Assembly (NCBI RefSeq): GCF_000251145.1
Contig: NZ_AIDW01000028.1
Coordinates: forward strand, 48,739 to 112,738
DNA length: 64,000 bases
Reading direction: 5' to 3'
From: Sphingomonas sp. PAMC 26621
Lineage (GTDB): Bacteria; Pseudomonadota; Alphaproteobacteria; Sphingomonadales; Sphingomonadaceae
Shown here: piece by piece, positions 44,291-52,472 of the stretch
Layout: every line of letters begins with the position of its first letter
How positions within the stretch are numbered: the stretch's first letter is position 1
Notes under the pieces: model-generated
Told to the model about the DNA's origin: nothing
What the model saw: the letters and a program-made list of their open reading frames with translations, nothing else
The model's database searches: none
Translations under genes and position numbers: made by a program

Positions 44291-45007
44291 TTAGCGCGCG
44301 GCGAGCGCGGTCTTGAGCACGGGTTCGAGCGCGTCCCAGCTGTACACGTTGGGCAACACCTTCCCGTCGAGGATAAAGCTCGGCGTTCCGCTGATCTTGT
44401 AGCTGGTCTGCCCGACATTGGCGCGCGCGACGATCGTATCGACCGCCTTCGCATCCGCCAGACAGGCGGCGGCGCGCGGCCGGGGCAGGCCCATCTTCAC
44501 GACCAGATCGGTATAGCCATAGAAATCGGCGAGATAAGCGGCGACGACGTTGGGGGTCGCCTTTTCGAGCTCCTTGCCCTTGGCGTCGGGGATCTGCGCG
44601 GGGCGGCCGACCAGCGCCTTCTGCTGCGCCATCATCGCCTGCATCACCGAAAAGAAGCGCGGCAGGGGCACGCAGTCGCCGAGCAGGATCGGCCCGAGAT
44701 CGAGCGCGCCGTGCACCGGGTAATCGCGATACTCGTAGCTGACCCGCCCGCCCGCGACATAACCCGCGACCAGCTTGGGCTCGCCCTCGACCGCGAAGGT
44801 CGCGCAGGTCGGGCAGGTCCGCGCGCCATATTCGATCAGTTTGACCCTGGCGTCGGGGTTGCCCATCCGCACCCCGCCGTCGGGCGTGCGGACGACGGTC
44901 CGGCTCCAGTCGACCGCCGCCGGACGCACCGGCTTGCCCTGCGCCGCGACGAGCGGCGATCCGATCGACGCAGCCGCGATCCCCGCGACCAACCCCAGGC
45001 TTCGCAT
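44291..45007 (-). CDS. DsbA-family thioredoxin-like protein (copy 2)
   Basis: A 238-residue exported thiol-disulfide protein with signal peptide MRSLGLVAGIAAASIGSPLVAA. The active site is CPTC in YGARTCPTCATF, and the cis-Pro region is SGTPSFILDG. YRDYPVHGALDLGPILLGDC matches the paralog's YRDYPIHGALDIAPILLGHC, showing a tandem duplication. The different dipeptide (PT versus PF) and lack of a lipobox suggest different redox properties or location. ATG 45007 follows directly after the dciA stop. Confidence 0.9.
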   Translation of the reverse strand: MRSLGLVAGIAAASIGSPLVAAQGKPVRPAAVDWSRTVVRTPDGGVRMGNPDARVKLIEYGARTCPTCATFAVEGEPKLVAGYVAGGRVSYEYRDYPVHGALDLGPILLGDCVPLPRFFSVMQAMMAQQKALVGRPAQIPDAKGKELEKATPNVVAAYLADFYGYTDLVVKMGLPRPRAAACLADAKAVDTIVARANVGQTSYKISGTPSFILDGKVLPNVYSWDALEPVLKTALAAR

Positions 45008-45012
45008 TCGTC

Positions 45013-45555
45013 TTATTCCCCAATCACCGGCGCGCCGCGCGACGCCGCCACCCCTGCCGCAAGCGATTCGAGCACCGCGCGCAATTCCGGATCCGCGATC
45101 GTCCGCAGGCTCGCGCCGAGTTCGGGCGGCGCGGGCGGGAGGACGGGCGCGGGCATGCGCTTCGGGCGGCTGATCACGTCGCCCTGCCGGATCTGCACCT
45201 TGGCGATCGCGGCATAGCCGAAGAAGCGATTGACCCGCTCGATGATCTCGGGCGCGATATGCTGCATCATCGTCGCATGCGCGCCGCGCACGACGAGGTT
45301 GAGCGTCCCGCCGGTCCGCTCGCCGTGCGGGAACTTGATCGATTCGGGCGCGGAGACGTTGGCATAGCGCGGCCCGACGATCTCGCCCCAGCGCGTGACG
45401 ACCGCGCTCTGGACGAAGCCGAAACGGCGGAAGGCGGCGCGTCCCGCATCGGGCAGCAGCTCGGCGACCGAACGCGCGCGGCCGCCGCGGCGATGCTCGG
45501 GCTGCGCGGGCGGAAGCTTTGTCTTGGTGGGGGCTTTGGTGCCGCTGGTGCTCAT
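45013..45555 (-). CDS. DciA-like (DUF721) protein
   Basis: A 180-residue DUF721 protein; DciA-type members help load the replicative helicase DnaB. The domain covers about residues 25-125: RSVAELLPDAGRAAFRRFGF, VVTRWGEIVGPRYANVSAPE, TLNLVVRGAHATMMQHIAPE and ERVNRFFGYAAIAKVQI. The C-terminal tail (Pro-rich, then ELGASLRTIADPELRAVLESL) is variable. A Met four codons upstream is an alternative start. It diverges from mutY with only about 26 bases between starts, so the promoters must overlap the coding ends. Confidence 0.87.
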   Translation of the reverse strand: MSTSGTKAPTKTKLPPAQPEHRRGGRARSVAELLPDAGRAAFRRFGFVQSAVVTRWGEIVGPRYANVSAPESIKFPHGERTGGTLNLVVRGAHATMMQHIAPEIIERVNRFFGYAAIAKVQIRQGDVISRPKRMPAPVLPPAPPELGASLRTIADPELRAVLESLAAGVAASRGAPVIGE

Positions 45556-45581
45556 TGCGCCGTCCATGCCATAGCGGGGCC

Positions 45582-46628
45582 GTGTCCGCCAAGCGTCCTT
45601 CCCTCATCGCCCGTCATTTGCTCACCTGGTACGATGCGCACGCGCGCACGCTGCCGTGGCGCGCCGCGCCCGGGAGCAACGCGCCCGATCCGTATCGCGT
45701 GTGGCTGTCCGAGATCATGCTCCAGCAGACGACGGTCGCCGCGGTCACGCCGCGCTTCGCCGAATTCGTCGCGCGCTGGCCAAGCGTCGAGGCGCTCGCC
45801 GCCGCGCCCGAGGCGGACCTTATGGCGGCGTGGGCGGGGCTTGGCTATTATGCGCGCGCGCGCAACCTGCACGCCTGCGCGCGCGCCGTGGTGGCGGCGG
45901 GCGGGTTTCCGGCGACCGAGGAGGGCCTGCGCGCGCTGCCCGGGGTAGGCGCCTATACCGCCGCCGCGATCGCGGCGATCGCGTTCGGCGAGCGCGCGGT
46001 GGTTATCGATGCGAACGTTGCACGTGTCGTCGCACGGCTGTTTGCGATAGAAGCGCCTCTTCCCAAAGGGTTAGCCGAAATACGCGCGGCGACCGACACG
46101 ATCACGCCGGACACGCGCGCGGGCGATTTCGCGCAGGCGATGATGGACCTCGGGTCGAGCGTCTGCACCCCGCGCACCCCGCGCTGCCTCGCCTGCCCGC
46201 TGTCGGCGGATTGCGCCGCCTACGCGCAGGGCAATCCCGAGGGTTTCCCGATCAAGCAACTCAAGGCGGTCAAGCCGCAGCGCCACGGCACGATCTTCTG
46301 GCTCGAGCAGGACGACCGCGTGCTGCTCGTCCGCCGCCCGCCGCGCGGGTTGCTCGGCGGGATGCGCGCGTTGCCGACGGGACCATGGGCGGATGCACCG
46401 CCCGGCCTCGCCGATCCGCCGGTGGCCGCCCCTTGGACGCTGCTTCCCGATACGGTGGCGCATGTTTTCACGCACTTCCGGCTGGAACTGTCGCTTGCCG
46501 TGGCGCGCGGGCATGGGCATGGCGATTCGGGTGAATGGTGGCCCATCGCCGAGCTCGACTCGGCCGGGCTGCCGACGGTCTTCGCCAAGGCGGCGACGAC
46601 GATACGGGCGGCAAACAGGAGAGCTTGA
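45582..46628 (+). CDS. mutY: Adenine DNA glycosylase MutY
   Basis: MutY removes adenine mispaired with 8-oxoguanine. The 348-residue product has the catalytic Glu region SEIMLQQTTVAAV, the helix-hairpin-helix LPGVGAYTAAAIAAIAF with the catalytic Asp in VIDANVARV, and the 4Fe-4S loop C-x6-C-x2-C-x5-C (CTPRTPRCLACPLSADC). The C-terminal NUDIX-like domain recognises 8-oxoG (HVFTHFRLEL). The start is taken as the GTG at 45582. Its stop overlaps the start of the serine hydrolase gene (TGATG). Confidence 0.96.
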   Translation: MSAKRPSLIARHLLTWYDAHARTLPWRAAPGSNAPDPYRVWLSEIMLQQTTVAAVTPRFAEFVARWPSVEALAAAPEADLMAAWAGLGYYARARNLHACARAVVAAGGFPATEEGLRALPGVGAYTAAAIAAIAFGERAVVIDANVARVVARLFAIEAPLPKGLAEIRAATDTITPDTRAGDFAQAMMDLGSSVCTPRTPRCLACPLSADCAAYAQGNPEGFPIKQLKAVKPQRHGTIFWLEQDDRVLLVRRPPRGLLGGMRALPTGPWADAPPGLADPPVAAPWTLLPDTVAHVFTHFRLELSLAVARGHGHGDSGEWWPIAELDSAGLPTVFAKAATTIRAANRRA

Positions 46629-47971
46629 TGATTCGGTATCTGGTTTCAGGAACCACCCTTGCCGCGCTGCTGACGGGCACCGCGCTCGCGCAGCAGCCCG
46701 CTCCTACCATGGCCCCGCGCCCCGCCCCGCAGACCGAAGCGCGCGGCCCGACCACCCCGGCGCTGCCGTCGACGGAGAAGCTGTTCGCCGACTATATCGC
46801 AGCCAACAAGATGCCCGGCATCGTCGGCGTAATCGGGCGCGGCGATGCGCCCCCCGCGGTCATCGCGGACGGCAAGCTCGGCGACGAACCCGGTGCCGCC
46901 ATGACCGACGCGAACAGCCTGTGGCGCGTCTATTCGATGACCAAGCCGATCACCGCGATGGCGGCGATGATCCTGATCGAAGAAGGCAAGATCAAGCTCG
47001 ACCAGCCGGTCAGCGATTTCATCCCCGCGTTCAAGTATATGAAGGTCCAGGTCAGCCCCGATACGCTGACCTCGCTCCCCGCCACGCACGCGATCACGAT
47101 CCGCCAGTTGCTCACCCACACCGCGGGGCTCGGCTATACGATCATCACCAAGGGCCCGCTGCTCAAGGCGTATGAGGAGGCGGGCATCACCCCGTTCACC
47201 TCGGACGCCAAAAGCGAGGCGCAGATGCGGCTCAAGCGCCCCGCGACGCTGGAGGCGTTCGCCAACAAGGTCGCGACGCTGCCGCTGATCGCGGAGCCGG
47301 GCACGCGCTGGAGCTATTCGATCGGACTCGACGTGATGGGCCGCGTGATCGAGGTCGCGAGCAAGATGCCGTTCGACCGCTTCCTCGAGACGCGGATCTT
47401 CAAGCCGCTCAAGATGACCTCGACCTATTTCACCGTACCGCAAGCCGATGCGCGGCGGCTCGCGACTGGCTATGCGATCCTCGGCGCGAACCGCGTCCCG
47501 CTCGATCCGGCCGCGACCTCGGTCTACCTGCAGAAGCCGAGCTTCCCTTATGGCGGCGCGGGGCTGGTGATGTCGGCGGGCGATTACGACCGCTTCCTTC
47601 ACATGCTCCAGAACGGCGGCACGCTCGACGGCAAGCGGATCCTCAAGCCAGCGACCGTCCAACTTGCGATGTCCAACCTGCTCCCGCTCGGCGTGGTCTA
47701 TCCGGGTGCCGTCTCGGCGACGGGGGGCACGACCAACCCGCAGGGCTTCGGCGCGGGCGGTTCGGTCACGCTGTACGACGCGCCCGGTGGTCCGGCGAAG
47801 GGAACATACGGCTGGGGCGGCGCTGCGGGGACGATCGCCTGGGTCGACCCGGTCAACAAGGTCCGCGCGACGGTGATGGTCAATTACCTGCCGAGCGACC
47901 GCTATCCGCTCCGCGCGGATGCGACGAAGGCGATCTACGCCGACCTCGCACCGGTCCTGGCCAAGCGGTGA
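46628..47971 (+). CDS. Serine hydrolase, class C beta-lactamase-like
   Basis: A 447-residue exported serine hydrolase of the beta-lactamase/EstB/D-aminopeptidase family. The signal peptide is MIRYLVSGTTLAALLTGTALA. The nucleophile motif SxxK is SMTKPITAM (Ser near residue 105). The second motif is YSIG in WSYSIGLDVMG (Y-S in place of Y-x-N), and HTAGLGY is the lactamase-family HTSGL equivalent. GGAGLVMSAGDYDRFLHML is also typical. Members act as esterases or peptidases; a true beta-lactamase is less likely. It is translationally coupled to mutY upstream and nudC downstream. Confidence 0.9.
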   Translation: MIRYLVSGTTLAALLTGTALAQQPAPTMAPRPAPQTEARGPTTPALPSTEKLFADYIAANKMPGIVGVIGRGDAPPAVIADGKLGDEPGAAMTDANSLWRVYSMTKPITAMAAMILIEEGKIKLDQPVSDFIPAFKYMKVQVSPDTLTSLPATHAITIRQLLTHTAGLGYTIITKGPLLKAYEEAGITPFTSDAKSEAQMRLKRPATLEAFANKVATLPLIAEPGTRWSYSIGLDVMGRVIEVASKMPFDRFLETRIFKPLKMTSTYFTVPQADARRLATGYAILGANRVPLDPAATSVYLQKPSFPYGGAGLVMSAGDYDRFLHMLQNGGTLDGKRILKPATVQLAMSNLLPLGVVYPGAVSATGGTTNPQGFGAGGSVTLYDAPGGPAKGTYGWGGAAGTIAWVDPVNKVRATVMVNYLPSDRYPLRADATKAIYADLAPVLAKR

Positions 47972-48837
47972 TCGCTCCGGGGTTTACGGGCGGGACGCTC
48001 GACCGGGCGGACGCGCTGCGCCACGACGAAGCGGGGCTTGCCGCGCTGACCGGCGACTGGCGCTCGCGGCTGCTCCGGCTCGACGGGTTCGATCCCGTCC
48101 TGATGGGCGACGGGACGCTGGGCTGGACGACGCTCGCCGACGTGCCCGACGGGGCCGAGCTCGTACTGCTCGGGCTCGACGAGTCCGGGCGCGGGCATTT
48201 CGCAGCGTACATCCCCGGCATGCGTGCGCCGCCGGGGCGCTCGCCCCGGCTGTTCGGGCTGCTCGGGCAATTCGCGCCGGGCGAGGCGGCGACCTATGCC
48301 GCCGCGCGCAGCGTGCTCGACTGGCACAGCCGCCACCAATATTGCGCGAATTGCGGAACGCAGACCGCGCTGTTCCGCGCGGGCTGGGGCCGCCGCTGCC
48401 CGAATTGCAACGCCGAGCATTTCCCGCGCGTCGACCCGGTCGTCATCATGATCGCGGAGCATGACGGGCGCGCGCTGCTGGGGCGCCAGCCCGCCTTCCC
48501 GCCGGGGCGTTATTCGGCGCTCGCGGGGTTCCTCGAACCCGGCGAATCGATCGAGGAAGCGGTCGCGCGCGAGATCATGGAGGAAGCGGGCGTTCGGGTG
48601 CGCGACGTGCGGTATATCGCGAGCCAGCCGTGGCCGTTCCCGTCGTCGCTGATGGTGGCGTGCGTCGGCATGGCCGAGAACGATACGATCACGCTCGATA
48701 CCAACGAGCTGGAAGACGCAATCTGGGTCTCGCGCGAGGATGTGCGCACGGTGCTCGCCGGGGGCGACGGGCCGTTCCTGCCGCCGCCTGCCTATGCGAT
48801 CGCGTTCACGCTGCTGACGGCGTGGGCGGAGGGGTAA
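47968..48837 (+). CDS. nudC: NAD(+) diphosphatase NudC
   Basis: NudC hydrolyses NADH/NAD+ to NMN and AMP and can remove NAD caps from RNA. The 289-residue protein has the zinc ribbon C-x2-C ... C-x2-C (YCANCGTQTALFRAGWGRRC, then PNC). The NUDIX box is GFLEPGESIEEAVAREIMEEAGV, and the family-specific SQPWPFPSSLM motif follows it. The GTG start at 47968 overlaps the upstream stop. The last part of the gene (from 48601) is duplicated as a fragment at 49014-49245. Confidence 0.95.
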   Translation: MIAPGFTGGTLDRADALRHDEAGLAALTGDWRSRLLRLDGFDPVLMGDGTLGWTTLADVPDGAELVLLGLDESGRGHFAAYIPGMRAPPGRSPRLFGLLGQFAPGEAATYAAARSVLDWHSRHQYCANCGTQTALFRAGWGRRCPNCNAEHFPRVDPVVIMIAEHDGRALLGRQPAFPPGRYSALAGFLEPGESIEEAVAREIMEEAGVRVRDVRYIASQPWPFPSSLMVACVGMAENDTITLDTNELEDAIWVSREDVRTVLAGGDGPFLPPPAYAIAFTLLTAWAEG

Positions 48838-48847
48838 CGGCTTTTCC

Positions 48848-48954
48848 CTCCCCTCCCTGGAAGGGAGGGGCCCGGGGGTGGGTTGGCCCGTTATTCGGAT
48901 GTTGCCAGCCCCGGAGAGCGACCCACCCCCAACCCCTCCCTTCCAGGGAGGGGA
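48848..48954. repeat. Large inverted repeat of family A elements after nudC
   Basis: Two arms of about 36 bases, CTCCCCTCCCTGGAAGGGAGG (48848 onward, with CCCGGGGGTGGGTTGG) and its complement ACCCACCCCCAACCCCTCCC (to 48954), flank about 33 bases. Each arm also folds on itself. The element sits between nudC and the pheA'/nudC' fragment and could mark the point where duplicated DNA was later lost. Confidence 0.75.
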
Positions 48955-48972
48955 GCTACGCACGCCCCTACC

Positions 48973-49017
48973 CCCGCACCCGCGCCTGTCGATACGTCCC
49001 CAGCCCGCGCACTCATG
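48973..49017 (-). repeat. Fragment of the pheA 3' end
   Basis: On the minus strand this matches the last codons of pheA (50676-50722), including GGGGACGTATCGACAGGCGC, with about four mismatches in 40 and a stop codon after the same RVRG ending. It abuts the nudC fragment, forming a junction of two genes that are 1.9 kb apart in the intact region. Confidence 0.7.
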
Positions 49018-49245
49018 GTGCGCGACGTGCGGGATATCGCGAGCCAGCCGTGGCCGTTCCCGTCGTCGCCGATGGTGGCGTGCGTCGGGATCGCTGAGAA
49101 CGACACGATCACGCTCGACACCAATGAGCTGGAAGACGCGATCTGGGTCTCGCGCGAGGATGTGCGGACGGTGCTCGCCGGGGGCGACGGACCGTTCCTG
49201 CCGCCGCCTGCCTATGCGATCGCGTTCACGCTGCTTACGGCGTGA
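49014..49245 (+). pseudogene. Truncated duplicate of the nudC 3' end
   Basis: Bases 49021-49250 match nudC 48601-48830 with about 13 differences, roughly 94 percent identity by direct comparison. The fragment begins inside the NUDIX domain (RDVRDIASQPWPFPSSPM) and lacks the zinc ribbon and NUDIX box, so it cannot be active. A TGG-to-TGA change ends it six codons early (LLTA then stop). Most differences are in third codon positions, suggesting that the copy spent time under selection or came from a diverged homolog. It is joined to a pheA fragment on its left. Confidence 0.85.
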
Positions 49246-49342
49246 GCGGAGGCCACGTAAAGGGCTGGCTCCGGCAAGGTAAACATGGCTTGTTTGCCAG
49301 AAGCGCACCGTCGTGGCGCGCTTTGGAAACGAGGGGGCTGTC

Positions 49343-49984
49343 ATGTTTATTTCCTGGGGATCATCGCATAAAGCGGCATATGTCGGCGATGCGGGCGTAC
49401 GGCATTGTAGTGCTTGCGACGAAGACTCTACGTTCGCGCACTTCGTCGATTATACTGTGCGGCACCAGTACTGGGTCTTCCGCTGGACGACGGGGCGCAA
49501 CCCGGTGCTGGTATGCGAAAATTGCAACACTACCTACTCCGCCGGTGCCGAAGATTTCGATTCCGCCGAAACCGGCAAGGCGATCCCGCTGTGGGATCGC
49601 CGGGGCTGGATGGTTGGCGTAGGCGGTATCGCCGCATTGATCGCCGCGCTGCCGTTCGCGCGCGTGGCGGACACCGCCATCGACAAGCTCTTTGTCGCGG
49701 ACCCGCGCGCGGGCGACCTTTACGAAACCAACCTTGCCAAGCTGATGCCCGATCCCGATGCGCCGCGGATGTACGGGGCGATGCGCGTCGTCCGCGCCGA
49801 CTCCCGCACCGTAGAGGTCGAGATACCAAAGGCCTATTACGGAGACCTTCTGAGCGTGCAACGCGATGTCAGCGTCGGCAAGACCGACGATGCTTCCTAT
49901 TATGCTCCGGAACACCTGACGTTCTCGCGAGACAGCATCAGGAAGCTGTATGCCGACGGCGTTGTCGAAAACGTGAGGCGATAG
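49343..49984 (+). CDS. Zinc-ribbon-like hypothetical membrane protein
   Basis: A 213-residue protein of unknown function. The N-terminal part has two C-x2-C knuckles (HCSACDED near residue 22 and VCENCNTTY near residue 58), a zinc-ribbon arrangement. One transmembrane helix follows (RRGWMVGVGGIAALIAALPFA, about 87-105). The C-terminal 100 residues are probably soluble and include YYGDLLSVQRDVSVGKTDD. GAGGGGG precedes ATG 49343. G+C is somewhat below the surroundings. It lies between the nudC fragment and the cupin gene, all on the plus strand, with no clear partner. Confidence 0.72.
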   Translation: MFISWGSSHKAAYVGDAGVRHCSACDEDSTFAHFVDYTVRHQYWVFRWTTGRNPVLVCENCNTTYSAGAEDFDSAETGKAIPLWDRRGWMVGVGGIAALIAALPFARVADTAIDKLFVADPRAGDLYETNLAKLMPDPDAPRMYGAMRVVRADSRTVEVEIPKAYYGDLLSVQRDVSVGKTDDASYYAPEHLTFSRDSIRKLYADGVVENVRR

Positions 49985-50081
49985 GCAAACGGGACGGAGC
50001 AAGCTCGTAACGCTAGGGGAATAAAGTCGCTTGCGGACGGTTTCTGGTGTAGGATCGGCGCAGTGTTGGGGGAGACCGTCG

Positions 50082-50657
50082 ATGCTGCGCCGATCGCTTC
50101 TGTCCGTCCCCGCGCTCGCGGTGTTCGCGCCGATCCTCTCCCAGGCGCGTTCGGCCGTCCGTGCGGCGATCCCCGGCAAGGTTGCCGCCGACGCGGACCG
50201 CGAGGGCAAGATGCGCGCGATCGGGCTCAGCAGCACGCGCTACAAGGTGCTGACCGACGATACCGCGGGCGCGCTGTTCGTGCTCGAGCAGGCGAACGAC
50301 CGCAAAGGCGGGCCGCCACGGCATCTTCATCACGGCGAGGACGAATTGTTCTTCGTGCTCGAGGGCGATTATGTCGTCGAGGTCGGGGATACGCGCCATT
50401 GGCTCACCCCCGGCGATTGCGTGCTCGGCCCGCGCGGGATTCCGCATGCCTGGGCGTTTGCGGGCACGACACCCGGGCGATTGCTCATCTCCTTCGCCCC
50501 CGCGGGCAAGATGGAGGCGTTCTTCGCGCAGCGCGGCAAGACGCTCAAACCCGGGCAGTATGGCAGCACCGCACAGGACGCCGCAGTGATGCGCGCGTTC
50601 GGGATGGAGATGACCGGCCCGGGGGTGTTGCCCGAGCATCTCGTCCGGCCCGCCTGA
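50082..50657 (+). CDS. Exported cupin-domain protein
   Basis: A 191-residue protein with a signal peptide (MLRRSLLSVPALAVFAPILSQARS, possibly Tat-like with RR). A single cupin follows: motif 1 is PPRHLHHGEDELFFVLEGDY (metal-binding HLHHGEDE, with the Glu), motif 2 is PGDCVLGPRGIPHAW (His). This is a complete metal site. The enzyme or binding activity is unknown; quercetinase-like cupins are similar. GGGGGAG precedes the ATG. It ends 16 bases before the convergent pheA stop. Confidence 0.86.
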   Translation: MLRRSLLSVPALAVFAPILSQARSAVRAAIPGKVAADADREGKMRAIGLSSTRYKVLTDDTAGALFVLEQANDRKGGPPRHLHHGEDELFFVLEGDYVVEVGDTRHWLTPGDCVLGPRGIPHAWAFAGTTPGRLLISFAPAGKMEAFFAQRGKTLKPGQYGSTAQDAAVMRAFGMEMTGPGVLPEHLVRPA

Positions 50658-50673
50658 GCGCCGGACGCAGGAG

Positions 50674-51563
50674 TCAACCGCGCACGCGCGCCTGTCGATA
50701 CGTCCCCAGCACGCGCACCCATTTCGAATGGAACGTGAGTTCCGCCAGCGCGCGGCCCAACCCCGGGTCGCCGGGCCGTCCCGCGACGTCGGCGTAGAAT
50801 TCGGTTGCCGCGAAGCTGCCGCCGCGCTGGTAGCTTTCGAGCTTGGTCATGTTGACGCCATTGGTCGCGAACCCGCCCATCGCCTTGTAGAGTGCGGCGG
50901 GGACGTTGTTGACCTCGAAGATCAGCGTCGTCATCCATTCGCCGTCGCCGAGCGGCTCATGCCCCTCGCGCGCGAGCACGACGAAGCGCGTGGTGTTGTG
51001 CTCGGCGTCCGCGATGTCGCTTGCGAGCGTCTCGAGCCCGTACAGTGCCGCCGCGCCGGGGGGTGCGAGCGCCGCCAGCGCGGGGTCGCCGCGCTCCGCC
51101 ACCACCGCCGCCGCGCCGGCGGTGTCGGGATATGAGGCGGGCAGGATCCCGCGCTCGCGCAGCCACAGCCGGCATTGCCCGAGCGCCTGCGGATGGCTCA
51201 TCGCCTCGCGCACGCCCGACAGCGGGCCGGTCCCCTCAGCGCGTAGCGAATCGCGAGGAAATGCTCGCCGGTGATGACCAGACCCGATTCGGGGAGCAGG
51301 AAATGCATGTCGGCGACCCGCCCGTGGAGCGAATTCTCGATCGGGATGATCGCGCAATCCGCGCGAAAATCGCGCACCGCCTCGATCGCATCGGCGAAAT
51401 CGAAGCAGGGCAGCGGGAGGCCGTCCGGGAACGCCTCAAGCGCGGCGATATGCGAATTTGCGCCCGGCGCGCCCTGAAACGCGACCGCGCGGCTCGGGTC
51501 GGCGGCGGCGGCGGCGGTCATCTCCGCGACGATCGCGCGGGCGGGGGCGGCGAAATTTTCCAT
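50674..51563 (-). CDS. pheA: Prephenate dehydratase (frameshifted in this sequence)
   Basis: Prephenate dehydratase converts prephenate to phenylpyruvate for phenylalanine synthesis. The first part (VAFQGAPGANSHIAALEAFP, then CAIIPIENSLHGRVADMHFL and GEHFLAIRYAL) is in one frame. The rest (GTGPLSGVREAMSHPQALGQ, the PDTAGAA region and the ACT domain with LESYQRGGSFAATEFYAD) is in another. The coding strand reads CTGAGGGGACC at the switch; one more G gives ALRGTGPLSG and a normal 296-residue protein. The regulatory ACT domain (ESYQ) implies feedback by phenylalanine. The break at 51232-51235 is a short homopolymer. Chorismate mutase is a separate gene at 25612. Confidence 0.92.
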
Positions 51564-51718
51564 ATCGGCTCGGCGCGTACCGTTCCCGGGTCCGGACGGC
51601 AAGCGGGTGCAACCCCGGTACACGCACGGCTTGCGGTCAGCCCCATGCGAATCTATGCACGAAAGTATCATAGCGGCCCCGGTGAGGGCCGGACATCGGC
51701 AGGGGCAGCGGCAACCAT

Positions 51719-52387
51719 ATGGATAATCGCACCAATACGATCGCAGGCTGGGTGCTTGGCACCATGGGTCTCGCGCTCGCACTGACGATCGGCGGCAACA
51801 TGCTGGTCAAGCCGATCAAGGCCGAAAAGGCCGGTTATCCGATCGAAGCCCCCGCCGACGACGCTGCTGGCGGCGGTGCCGCCGCCCCCGACGAACCGAT
51901 TGCCGCGCTGCTCGCCAAGGCCGATGCCGCGCATGGCGCCGAAGTCTTCAAGAAGTGCACCGCCTGCCATTCGATCGCGCAGGGCGGCGCGAACGGGATC
52001 GGGCCGAACCTGTATGCGACGGTCGGCGAGGGAATCGCGCAGGGCAAGGGCGGTTATGCCTTCTCGGACGCGCTCAAGACCGCGGGTGCGGGCAAGAAGT
52101 GGACCTTCGACGAGCTCAACACATGGCTCACCTCGCCGCGCGGCTATGCGGCGGGCACCAAGATGACGTTCGCCGGGCTGACCGCGGGCAAGGACCGCGC
52201 CGACGTGATCCTGTATCTCAACCAGCAGGGCTCGAACGTCCCGCTCCCGCCACCCCCGGCAGGCGCACCGACCGCGACCGACGCCAAGGCACCGCCTGCG
52301 GCGGGCGCGGCCGATCCGGGCGGCAAGGCGTCGCCGAGCGTCGAGGGGCTTGGCAACACGACGGTTCCGGCGGCGGCGGGTAAGTAG
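51719..52387 (+). CDS. Membrane-anchored c-type cytochrome (CycM/c552 type)
   Basis: A 222-residue cytochrome c. The N-terminal uncleaved anchor (TIAGWVLGTMGLALALTIGG) is followed by an acidic/Ala linker and a class I heme domain: CTACH in FKKCTACHSIAQGG, the distal Met in GTKMTFAG. The tail is long and Pro/Ala-rich (PLPPPPAGAPTATDAKAPPA). It matches the CycM-type cytochromes that carry electrons between the bc1 complex and aa3 oxidase in alphaproteobacteria. It diverges from pheA with about 155 bases between. Confidence 0.93.
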   Translation: MDNRTNTIAGWVLGTMGLALALTIGGNMLVKPIKAEKAGYPIEAPADDAAGGGAAAPDEPIAALLAKADAAHGAEVFKKCTACHSIAQGGANGIGPNLYATVGEGIAQGKGGYAFSDALKTAGAGKKWTFDELNTWLTSPRGYAAGTKMTFAGLTAGKDRADVILYLNQQGSNVPLPPPPAGAPTATDAKAPPAAGAADPGGKASPSVEGLGNTTVPAAAGK

Positions 52388-52471
52388 CTCCTGCGCCCCG
52401 GCGAAGGCCGGGGCCCAGGGTTACCGGTGCAGCGCCCGCTACCCTGGGCTCCTGCCTGCGCAGGAGTCTGG
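52388..52471. repeat. Dispersed inverted repeats (family C) between cycM-type and LOG genes
   Basis: CCCCGGCGAAGGCCGGGGCC and AGGAG/CTCCTGCCTGCGCAGGAG hairpins, with CCAGGGTTACC/ACCCTGGG arms, fill the gap between two convergent stops. They may act as terminator or mRNA-end structures. Confidence 0.6.
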
Positions 52472-52472
52472 A

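Noticed and set aside
43166..45217. A 683-codon open frame opposite the two DsbA-like genes
   Set aside because: Both DsbA-like genes have intact signal peptides and CxxC motifs on the minus strand; the plus-strand frame is a shadow.
46646..47662. A long minus-strand frame opposite the serine hydrolase
   Set aside because: The plus-strand product has a signal peptide, SxxK and YS motifs and coupled neighbours; the antisense frame has none.
48883..49013. An upstream extension of the nudC fragment as a real 120-codon gene
   Set aside because: The N-terminal part would be translated from palindromic repeat and antisense pheA sequence; only the part after 49014 is derived from a coding region.
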